Shown: piece after piece, positions 1 through 6,185 of the stretch
How the letters are laid out: every line of letters starts with the position of its first letter
How positions within the stretch are numbered: the stretch's first letter is position 1
Source of the DNA: Boseongicola sp. SB0675_bin_26
GTDB lineage: Bacteria; Pseudomonadota; Alphaproteobacteria; Rhodobacterales; Rhodobacteraceae
Reading direction: 5' to 3'
Length of the DNA stretch: 7,030 bases
Assembly (NCBI GenBank): GCA_009843725.1
Contig: VYCX01000052.1
Location: 8,962 to 15,991 of the forward strand
The notes under the pieces: generated by a model
Told to the model about the DNA's origin: nothing
Seen by the model: the letters and a program-made list of their open reading frames with translations, nothing else
Database searches by the model: none
Position numbers and translations under genes: made by a program

Positions 1-1033
1 ACGAAAACTTCGGATCCGGGGCCTTGACGCTCAGGACGCAGGTGAGGCCCTCGCGGGCGTCGTCGCCGGTGAAGCTGACCTTTTCCTTCCGGGCCACGCC
101 CGAGGCGCCCGCATAATGATTGAGCGTGCGCGTCAAGGCGCCGCGAAACCCTGCAAGGTGGGTGCCGCCATCCCGCTGGGGAATGTTGTTCGTGAACGGC
201 AGTACGCTCTCGTGATAGCTGTCGTTCCACCAAAGCGCCGCCTCGACAGCGATGCCGTCGCGCCCTCCCGAGATGAAAATCGGCTCGCTGACAAGCGGGG
301 TCTTCGACCGGTCGAGGTAGCGGACAAATTCCCGCACGCCGCCCTCGTAGCAGAACTTGCTCTCCTGGGGCTCTGCCGGACGTTCGTCGCGAAGCCGAAT
401 GCGAACGCCGGAATTCAGGAATGCCAGTTCGCGCAGGCGGCTCTCCAGGATCTTGAAGCTGTAGTCGAGATCGGAAAAGGTCGATCTGGAGGCCAGGAAC
501 CGCACTTCCGTTCCGTGCCGGCCGTCGGCGCCTCCAACAACCCTCAGGTGCTTGCTGGTTTCACCCCCTTCGAAGCGGGCGAAATGTTCCTTGCCGTCTC
601 TCCAGATCCGGAGCTCCAGCCACTCCGAAAGCGCATTCACGACGCTGACGCCAACGCCATGAAGGCCGCCGGACACCTTGTAGGAATTCTGGTCGAACTT
701 GCCGCCGGCATGGAGCTGGGTCATGATGACCTCGGCTGCGGACACGCCTTCCTCCGCATGTATGTCGACCGGTATTCCCCGTCCGTTGTCCGTCACCGAC
801 ACGCTCGAATCGGCATGCAGCGTGACCGTCACCTCGTCGGCATGTCCGGCAAGCGCCTCGTCGATGCCGTTGTCCACGACCTCGTAGACCATGTGATGCA
901 GGCCCGAGCCGTCATCCGTGTCCCCGATATACATTCCGGGACGCTTTCTGACCGCCTCCAGTCCCTTGAGAACCTTGATTGATTCGGCACGGTACTCTTC
1001 CGTTGCCTCTGCGGCCAGTGCCATGCCGTCCAT
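1..1033 (-). CDS. gyrB: DNA gyrase subunit B, N-terminal part (cut by window edge)
   Basis: This is the ATPase subunit of type II topoisomerase DNA gyrase, which introduces negative supercoils in the cytoplasm. The window holds 344 residues, the GHKL ATPase and most of the transducer domain; the TOPRIM part lies beyond the left edge. Visible ATP-site motifs are E51, N55 and D58 in [18 protein letters not shown] at 81-88, Y118 followed by the glycine-rich loop [16 protein letters not shown] at 121-136, and R145 and T175 at the positions of E. coli R136 and T165. [18 protein letters not shown] at 280-297 and the final PDPKFS are transducer motifs. The form [21 protein letters not shown] marks GyrB rather than ParE. 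I chose the ATG at 1033 because GGGAG lies 8 bases upstream; an in-frame ATG at 1024 with GAGG 9 bases upstream is almost as good. gyrB is divergent from aroQ and is not preceded by recF here. Confidence 0.97.
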   Translation of the reverse strand, partial: MDGMALAAEATEEYRAESIKVLKGLEAVRKRPGMYIGDTDDGSGLHHMVYEVVDNGIDEALAGHADEVTVTLHADSSVSVTDNGRGIPVDIHAEEGVSAAEVIMTQLHAGGKFDQNSYKVSGGLHGVGVSVVNALSEWLELRIWRDGKEHFARFEGGETSKHLRVVGGADGRHGTEVRFLASRSTFSDLDYSFKILESRLRELAFLNSGVRIRLRDERPAEPQESKFCYEGGVREFVRYLDRSKTPLVSEPIFISGGRDGIAVEAALWWNDSYHESVLPFTNNIPQRDGGTHLAGFRGALTRTLNHYAGASGVARKEKVSFTGDDAREGLTCVLSVKAPDPKFS

Positions 1034-1052
1034 CCTCGCTGCTCCCGAACAA

Positions 1053-1081
1053 GATATAGGCGTTTCGGGGCCGAATGTCAC
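1053..1081 (-). promoter_or_regulatory. Candidate sigma-70-type promoter of gyrB
   Basis: On the minus strand GTGACA (1081-1076; five of six matches to TTGACA) is followed by a 17-base spacer and TATATC (1058-1053; four of six matches to TATAAT). Transcription would begin near 1046, leaving a very short leader that contains the GGGAG ribosome-binding site. An AT-rich stretch at about 1091-1104 lies just upstream and could act as an UP-like element, or carry a second weaker promoter (CTGAAA, 17 bases, TATATT). This is read by eye only. I see no convincing promoter on the plus strand for aroQ in the same gap. Confidence 0.45.
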
Positions 1082-1293
1082 CACTTTGGCAATATATTTT
1101 GTGGCCTTGCGCATTTCAGGGTCCCGCATGCGAAAGCCGTCCCGGTTCGTGGAAATTCCGGCCGCGTGACCGCCATTTCAAGGCTCGGTTCCCTCCTTCG
1201 GGGATCGGGCGATGGCCTCGGCTGTTTCGCCTCGGCAACGCACCTTTCGTGAATCTGTTGTCGGTCAATTGTCCAAGGCCGCTCACTTGGGTT

Positions 1294-1298
1294 AGGAG
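1294..1298 (+). promoter_or_regulatory. Ribosome-binding site of aroQ
   Basis: AGGAG lies 5 bases before the ATG at 1304 and fixes that ATG as the start. It agrees with the usual N-terminus of type II dehydroquinases, where the ILNGPNL motif follows within a few residues of the start. Confidence 0.8.
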
Positions 1299-1303
1299 AG
1301 CGC

Positions 1304-1753
1304 ATGACAAAAACGATCCTGATCCTGAACGGCCCGAACTTGAACATGCTCGGTGCGAGGCAGCCCGAAATCTACGGGAGCGAAACGCTTGACGATGTCG
1401 CCAGCCTCTGCGCCGAGGCTGCAGCGCCATTCGGCCGCAAGATCGAGCTGCGCCAGTCGAATCACGAAGGCGAGCTCGTGGACTGGATTCATGAAGCCCG
1501 CGACAGTTGCGACGCCATCGTCATCAATCCTGGCGCCTATTCTCACACATCCATCGCCATTCTGGATGCACTCAACATGTTCGAGGGTCCGGTTGCAGAG
1601 GTGCATCTCTCGAACATCCATGCCCGCGAGGAGTTCCGGCACAGCTCCTACGTTTCCGGCCGCGCCGACGCAGTCATCGTCGGTTGCGGGACGGCCGGCT
1701 ACAGGTTCGCCGTGCAACGGATCTGTGCATGCCTGTCCGATGCGGTGCCTTGA
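1304..1753 (+). CDS. aroQ: Type II 3-dehydroquinate dehydratase
   Basis: This enzyme converts 3-dehydroquinate to 3-dehydroshikimate, the third step of the shikimate pathway to chorismate. It is a cytoplasmic enzyme that forms dodecamers in this family. The 149 residues match the normal family length. The hallmark motifs are present: ILNGPNLNMLG near the N-terminus, the active-site R19 and catalytic Y24 in RQPEIYG, N75 in INPGAYSHTS with H81, and E99 and H101 in EVHLSNIHAREEFR with R112. These positions coincide with the numbering I recall for the Mycobacterium tuberculosis enzyme, so the active site looks complete. In many proteobacteria aroQ precedes accB and accC. Here it instead runs directly into a permease gene, whose reading frame overlaps or abuts the aroQ stop at 1751-1753. 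Confidence 0.97.
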   Translation: MTKTILILNGPNLNMLGARQPEIYGSETLDDVASLCAEAAAPFGRKIELRQSNHEGELVDWIHEARDSCDAIVINPGAYSHTSIAILDALNMFEGPVAEVHLSNIHAREEFRHSSYVSGRADAVIVGCGTAGYRFAVQRICACLSDAVP

Positions 1754-3530
1754 ATTGCCCCAGGACCAGGCCCTGATTCTCGCCGTTTTTGCCGTGCTCT
1801 TCGCCTTGCTGGCCTGGGGGCGCATCCGATATGACCTCGTGGCCTTCGGGGCGCTGGTCCTGGCTGCCATGATCGGACTCGTGCCGAGGGAAGAGATGTT
1901 CTCCGGCTTCGGGCATTCCGCCGTGGCAGTCATAGCGCTGGTCCTGGTGATCTCGCGAGGCCTCATCGGATCGGGCGCCATCGAGAAGCTTGCCGCCGGG
2001 CTTCTTGACAGCGACCGCCCCCTGCCGATGCACATTGCGGTCATGGCGATTGTCGGTGCGGGGATTTCCGCAGTGATAAACAACGTTGCCGCGCTCGCAC
2101 TGCTGATGCCGCTTGATTCCGAGACCGCGGCGAAGGCCGGACGCGCCCTCTCCCGGTCCCTGATGCCCCTTTCCTTCGCCACGATTCTGGGCGGAATGAC
2201 GACCTTGATCGGCACGCCTCCCAACATCGTCGTTGCCGGATATCGCCAGGAAGCGCTTGGCGCGCCGTTCGGCATGTTCGACTTTGCGCCCGTCGGGCTG
2301 GCGGTCGCCGCCGCCGGAATCGCATTTGTGTCGCTTCTGGGCTGGCGGCTGCTGCCCCAACGGGACGGCGCATGGGGAAACGAGCGCGAACTGGGGCAGG
2401 GCCGTTACGTCGCGGAACTGCGGGTCGGCAAGAGGTTCGAAGAGAAGGACCGGACGGTGGGAGGCTTCTATCCGCTTGCCGATGAGCACGACGTGCACGT
2501 GCTCGGCATCGTCCGCGGCGGGCGTCGCCAGCCTGGCTTCGCGGCCAGGCAGGAAGTCCGGCCCGGCGACTTCATCGTCGTCGAGGGCGAGCCTGGCGCC
2601 ATCGAGGCGTTCATGGGGCAGGGCGAACTTGAGTTTGCAGGGTCGGAAAAGCACGCCGGAACCGTGACTTCCGGCGGCCTCGTGCTCACGGAGGCCATCG
2701 TGCCGGAAGGAGCGCGGATCGCGGGCCGAACGGCGCGCAGCCTGAAGCTGCTTCATCGGCATGCGGTCACGCTCCTGGGCGTGTCGCGCAACGGCCGGCG
2801 CTTCCGTGATCGGGTTCGTCTCCTTGCCGTCAGGCCAGGCGACGTCCTGCTGCTGCTGGGCACGCCGGAACGGAACGCGGCGGCGGCAACGTGGATGGGC
2901 GTGCTGCCGCTCGAGGGTCGCGAGACGCCGGTCGTTCAACGCTCGAAGGCCTGGCTTTCCGTCGGCATCTTTCTTGCCGCCATTGCCTGCGCCGTGGCAG
3001 GCTGGGCGCCCTTGCCGGCCGCCCTTGCCGCAGCGGTGGTCGGCTTTGTCGCCGTCGGCCTCGTCACGGGCCGCGAGGTCTACGAATCAGTCGAGTGGAA
3101 GGTCATCGTTCTTCTTGCAAGCCTTGTGCCCCTTGCCGAAGCGTTCGAGGCGGTCGGCGGGGCAGAATTGATCGCCGGGCAAATCCTGACGGCAACGCAA
3201 GGGTTCCCGGCCTGGGTCGCGCTTGTCGTGCTGATGATCGTGACCATGACCCTTTCGGACTTTCTGAACAACGTTGCGACGACACTGATCGCCGCGCCGG
3301 TTGCGCTGGGCCTTGCAGCGGCCACGGGAACGAACCCGGACGCATGGCTCATGGCGGTCGCGGTGGCCGCATCATGCGCGTTCCTTACGCCTGTCGGGCA
3401 CAAGAACAACACGATCATCCTTGGACCGGGCGGATATCATTTTGGCGACTACTGGCGGATGGGCTTGCCGCTTGAAGTCCTGGTCATGGCAGTTGCGGTT
3501 CCGATGATCCTGATCGTCTGGCCGCTGTGA
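1740..3530 (+). CDS. SLC13-family permease with two RCK_C domains
   Basis: This is an inner-membrane ion transporter of the SLC13 (divalent anion/sodium symporter) and ArsB-like superfamily; the substrate is not evident. From the ATG at 1740 it has 596 residues. Membrane half one spans about 11-205, with VINNVAALALLMP (112-124) and the hairpin ILGGMTTLIGTPPNIVV (149-165). Two cytoplasmic RCK_C (TrkA_C) domains follow, about 220-300 and 306-390, each ending in the strand pattern RPGDFIVVEG or RPGDVLLLLG. Half two spans about 403-596, with FLNNVATTLIAAP (508-520) and FLTPVGHKNNTIILGPGGY (548-566). The start is uncertain: ATG 1740 overlaps aroQ by 14 bases, GTG 1725 has a weak CGGA upstream, and TTG 1755 would begin just after the aroQ stop and gives an N-terminus (PQDQALIL) like that of relatives. 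No start has a strong ribosome-binding site, which suggests translational coupling to aroQ. Confidence 0.9.
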   Translation: MRCLELPQDQALILAVFAVLFALLAWGRIRYDLVAFGALVLAAMIGLVPREEMFSGFGHSAVAVIALVLVISRGLIGSGAIEKLAAGLLDSDRPLPMHIAVMAIVGAGISAVINNVAALALLMPLDSETAAKAGRALSRSLMPLSFATILGGMTTLIGTPPNIVVAGYRQEALGAPFGMFDFAPVGLAVAAAGIAFVSLLGWRLLPQRDGAWGNERELGQGRYVAELRVGKRFEEKDRTVGGFYPLADEHDVHVLGIVRGGRRQPGFAARQEVRPGDFIVVEGEPGAIEAFMGQGELEFAGSEKHAGTVTSGGLVLTEAIVPEGARIAGRTARSLKLLHRHAVTLLGVSRNGRRFRDRVRLLAVRPGDVLLLLGTPERNAAAATWMGVLPLEGRETPVVQRSKAWLSVGIFLAAIACAVAGWAPLPAALAAAVVGFVAVGLVTGREVYESVEWKVIVLLASLVPLAEAFEAVGGAELIAGQILTATQGFPAWVALVVLMIVTMTLSDFLNNVATTLIAAPVALGLAAATGTNPDAWLMAVAVAASCAFLTPVGHKNNTIILGPGGYHFGDYWRMGLPLEVLVMAVAVPMILIVWPL

Positions 3531-3565
3531 AGGCCGCGATGGCAATGCAAGGCCAAACAGGCTGC

Positions 3566-3578
3566 GCTCGAGACGAGC
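3566..3578. other. Weak hairpin in convergent gap (possible shared terminator)
   Basis: The 125-base gap at 3531-3655 separates the ends of two converging transcription units. GCTCG and CGAGC form a 5-base-pair stem with a 3-base loop (AGA). There is no T run on either side, so it is not a standard intrinsic terminator. Nothing else in the gap looks like one, and termination may be Rho-dependent. Confidence 0.2.
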
Positions 3579-3655
3579 CGACGCCAGGGACCTTGGCACT
3601 TCGGCTTCGCTGCCCTGCCGACGCGATGCCGCCCTGCATCAAGCACCTGCTCGCT

Positions 3656-3985
3656 TCAGGACTGACCGCTCGCCCGCTCGATGTATGCCCGAAGCTCCTC
3701 TGCCTCGCGCCTTGAGTCCCGAAGGCCATCCATGGCCGTGTTCAGTTCCGCCAAGGCCTGGTTCATCTCGGTCCTGTGGTCCGTTTCGCGCTTCGCAAGC
3801 AGCTCCTGCGCATTGTCCCGTTCCAGTTCGGCCTCGTGCAGCGCCTGCACCAGCGTTTCCACCTCGTTCATGTGGGACAACGTGGACTGCGTGAGCCGCG
3901 TGACCAGCCAACGGGTGAACCAGCCCGCAAGGAATGTCACGAACAGGATGACCGCCGTGGCGGCAATGAACTCGTTTCCGCTCAT
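3656..3985 (-). CDS. Small membrane-anchored coiled-coil protein
   Basis: A 109-residue protein of unknown function. It starts with one predicted membrane helix (about residues 6-27, hydrophobic, with a WFTRWLVTR segment at its end) and continues as a long charged, heptad-like stretch (about 39-105) rich in Glu, Ala, Leu and Arg. This predicts an inner-membrane anchor with a coiled-coil tail, probably cytoplasmic because Arg residues follow the helix. Its ATG overlaps the stop of the OmpA-like gene as ATGA, and a strong GGAGGAGG sits 6 bases upstream, so the two are made together. I recall a similar small protein beside the OmpA-family gene in Rhodobacterales, but I could not verify that. A role with its upstream partner at the envelope is inference. 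Confidence 0.8.
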   Translation of the reverse strand: MSGNEFIAATAVILFVTFLAGWFTRWLVTRLTQSTLSHMNEVETLVQALHEAELERDNAQELLAKRETDHRTEMNQALAELNTAMDGLRDSRREAEELRAYIERASGQS

Positions 3986-5883
3986 TCTGTGCCTCCTCCG
4001 TCGCTTGCTTCGATGACGTCATCGTTGCTCCGGGTCTCCGCGCCGGACCCGGGCGAATCCGTCAGGTCCTCCGGTCCGCCGATCAGGCGGAACTCGATCC
4101 GACGGTTCGCTTCCCGCCCTTCTGCCGTGTCGTTGGACGCTGCGGGCCGGCTTTCGCCATAGCCCTTGGCAACCAGGCCGGTACCCAGCACCCGTCGCGC
4201 CAAGATGGCATTCAGGACCGCGTCCGCGCGCGCCTGGCTTAGCCGCTGGTTCATGGTCTCACGACCTTGGCTGTCGGTGTGGCCGCTGATCTCGACCCTG
4301 ATTCCCTGGCATTCGCGAAGAATGTCGGCAATTGCGTCTATGGTCTCCACGGCATCGTCCTCGAACGTGCTGGATGCCGGATTGAACGTGATCTTCTTTC
4401 TTTCGGCCGCCTCATGCACGCGCGCCATGCATTCCTCGGGCGTCGGCAAGTCAATCCGTGGTTCGCTGACTTCAAGATGCGTGACATCCAGTTCGTAGGA
4501 CGCGCCAGCCCCCAACTTGTCCGAAAGAACGCGCGCAACCGCGGATTGCGCGCCCTCGAATGCCGCATTGCCGGAGATCGTGACCTTGTCGACGGTCACG
4601 TTGGCGGCGCCGTTGCTCAGAAACCGCATCGCCTCCAGCGCCGCGAGCACGCGCTGCGTCCACCCGCGCGGCAAGTCCTGATCCAGCACGGTCGCCAGGT
4701 AGACGTGATCGATCCCGAAATGGGCGGCAGCAAGACTCTCGACTGCCGCGCGTGTCGAATCGCTTCCAAGCTTGCCACGAAGCTGGACGTGTCCCTCGGG
4801 TGAAAGGGTCGCCATGAATTCAGGCAACGGGACCTCTTCGTCCTGCTCGACTTCCTCGGGCAGAATCGCCTTCAACGAAAAGACCGGTGGCAGAGCCACC
4901 TCAAGCTCTGCAGAGACACGTTCGAATCTTGGAAGCGGAGTGCCGGCCTCCGCCACCAGCGTGACATCGGCATTGGACATGGTGAACGTGCCTCCGCCAA
5001 GTTCGGCCACGGCGACAATGCCCGCTACCGCGGCCTCACCCCATCGGGTCGAGGGCGTTCCGAGTGCCAGGGTGCATGTCGCGCCGTCACCAAGTCCGGC
5101 GCCTTGAGCCGCTTCAAGGATCGCGTCTCGCGCCGCTTCGCTGTCAGCGGCGCAGGCGTCGAAGCGCGCGCCGTCGCTGCCGATAAGGAACCTGAGCGTG
5201 AAGGGGGCAACGACCGGGCGCGGCGCAGAGATGCTCAAGGCAAGCTCCAGGCCAGCCGGTGCATCCCGACGCAGCAGCCGTTCCAGTCTCCGCCTGTCAT
5301 CGGCATCCTTGGCCACGGCGCCGATTGCAACCCGCGACGCCGTGATCGACACTTTCGAGCGTGGCAGGGCCGCGAGCGCCTCAACGCCGAAAGTCACGGC
5401 ACGATACCACCCGTCGGCCGGTTCGAAGTCAACGGTTCCAAGCAGGTCCGAGACCGGTGCGTCATCCACGTGCTCCCGGACGCTCGATACGAGGCCTTCG
5501 ACATCCATCGAAGACGGCACAAGGCCGACCAGCGAAACGCCGTCGTCGTGCCGCAGGATCTCGATCGAGAACTCGGGGGGCCGGATTGCCACCGGGTCGG
5601 CAACTTCCATTTGGTCCGTGATGCGCGCGGAACTTGCGGCGCGGCCTGCCGTCGAAAGCGCGGCAAATCGCGTCGCGTCGTCCGGGGCAATGCCGCTCAT
5701 GACGACGTGCAGGCCATCGACCTGGACAACTGTCCACTCGTGGCCCGATTGCGACAGCCCGGCGTCTATGCTCCTCAAGGTCCGCGACTCGACAAGATTT
5801 CTTGTCCAGACCGCTGCCGCAAGACACAGGCCCGCTCCGGCAGCCAACGCCAGCAGATGCGGAACGGTCCGCCGGAAGGTCAT
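3982..5883 (-). CDS. OmpA-family peptidoglycan-binding envelope protein with repeated N-terminal modules
   Basis: A 633-residue envelope protein. Residues 8-26 form a hydrophobic signal or membrane anchor after MTFRRT. The C-terminal OmpA domain (about 490-600) has ITFNPASSTF, GHTDSQG with D537, LSQARA with R552, AKGYGES and ANRRIEF. D537 and R552 are 15 apart, like D271 and R286 of E. coli OmpA, which hold diaminopimelate of peptidoglycan. C485 and C525 could form a disulfide at the domain edge. There is no beta-barrel; instead residues 103-475 consist of three divergent modules of about 120 residues, each ending in a BON-like half, preceded by a half module at about 48-95. The tail after 601 is acidic and Gly/Ser-rich. 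No ribosome-binding site precedes the ATG at 5883. It probably links the inner membrane to the cell wall; the function of the modules is unknown. Confidence 0.9.
   Translation of the reverse strand: MTFRRTVPHLLALAAGAGLCLAAAVWTRNLVESRTLRSIDAGLSQSGHEWTVVQVDGLHVVMSGIAPDDATRFAALSTAGRAASSARITDQMEVADPVAIRPPEFSIEILRHDDGVSLVGLVPSSMDVEGLVSSVREHVDDAPVSDLLGTVDFEPADGWYRAVTFGVEALAALPRSKVSITASRVAIGAVAKDADDRRRLERLLRRDAPAGLELALSISAPRPVVAPFTLRFLIGSDGARFDACAADSEAARDAILEAAQGAGLGDGATCTLALGTPSTRWGEAAVAGIVAVAELGGGTFTMSNADVTLVAEAGTPLPRFERVSAELEVALPPVFSLKAILPEEVEQDEEVPLPEFMATLSPEGHVQLRGKLGSDSTRAAVESLAAAHFGIDHVYLATVLDQDLPRGWTQRVLAALEAMRFLSNGAANVTVDKVTISGNAAFEGAQSAVARVLSDKLGAGASYELDVTHLEVSEPRIDLPTPEECMARVHEAAERKKITFNPASSTFEDDAVETIDAIADILRECQGIRVEISGHTDSQGRETMNQRLSQARADAVLNAILARRVLGTGLVAKGYGESRPAASNDTAEGREANRRIEFRLIGGPEDLTDSPGSGAETRSNDDVIEASDGGGTE
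3992..3999 (-). promoter_or_regulatory. Strong ribosome-binding site inside the OmpA-like gene
   Basis: GGAGGAGG on the minus strand lies within the last codons of the OmpA-like gene, 6 bases before the ATG at 3985. It encodes the Gly-Gly near that protein's C-terminus and also fixes the start of the coiled-coil gene. With the ATGA overlap it indicates coupled, efficient translation. Confidence 0.8.
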
Positions 5884-6185
5884 GGTTGGGCATTACATGC
5901 GAAAGTCACATTGAACCCTCGCACTGATTTCACGGGTCGGCAGAGGTGGCCAACGCCTCTCGTGCAGGTGCGCCAATCCCGGACGCGTCGTCATGTTCTG
6001 CCGCTTCAACGGGGCGACACGGCAGGGCCGTGGCCCTCCGACTCTGTGGCGGAGACCGGCAAGGCAAGGCCTCACCCTCCTGCATCCTCCCTGCCACGCT
6101 TCCAGCGCTCCCGTAACGCCAAAATCCAACCCTTGCGACCTTCTCATGTGATCTCCCTTGTAGTCCCCGGCCCGGTCTTGCGCAA
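5884..6185 (-). other. 302-base gap between ubiA and the OmpA-like gene; doubtful 84-codon ORF
   Basis: The gap contains an open frame from ATG 6147 to the TAA at 5893 (84 residues) with GGGAG 5 bases upstream, ending 9 bases before the OmpA-like start. Its product is very rich in Arg, uses AGG and AGA codons often, has no hydrophobic or domain pattern, and resembles a chance frame in GC-rich DNA. A short perfect hairpin, CACGGC and GCCGTG around a 3-base loop, lies at 6018-6032 without a T run. No recognisable gene, RNA or terminator is seen otherwise. Confidence 0.35.
5892..5897 (-). promoter_or_regulatory. Possible -10 element just before the OmpA-like gene
   Basis: TGTAAT on the minus strand (five of six matches to TATAAT), preceded by GCA, ends 8 bases before the ATG at 5883. 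If it is used, transcription would begin at or next to the start codon and give a leaderless or nearly leaderless mRNA, which would fit the lack of a ribosome-binding site. No good -35 element is seen 16-18 bases upstream, so the call is weak. Confidence 0.2.

Noticed and set aside
116..982. 288-codon open frame on the plus strand
   Set aside because: It lies antisense to gyrB, whose motifs are unmistakable on the minus strand; long antisense frames are common in GC-rich coding DNA.
1125..1132. Palindrome CGCATGCG upstream of gyrB
   Set aside because: Eight bases is too short to support an operator without conservation data.
1216..1236. Direct repeat CCTCGGC twice in the gyrB-aroQ gap
   Set aside because: Seven bases, two copies, in GC-rich DNA; expected by chance and not placed like an operator of any promoter I can see.
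1353..1739. N-terminal extension of the permease to the ATG at 1353
   Set aside because: This part overlaps nearly all of aroQ in another frame and reads as Arg/Ser-rich non-coding sequence; permease-like sequence begins only at about 1755.
1292..2275. 327-codon open frame on the minus strand
   Set aside because: It is antisense to aroQ and the first membrane half of the permease, with no family features.
1674..2939. 421-codon open frame on the minus strand
   Set aside because: It is antisense to the SLC13 permease; the product is rich in Arg, Asp, Gln and His with no recognisable motif.
6018..6032. Hairpin CACGGC and GCCGTG as a ubiA terminator
   Set aside because: The stem is good but only 6 pairs, lies more than 150 bases past the ubiA stop and lacks a T run.
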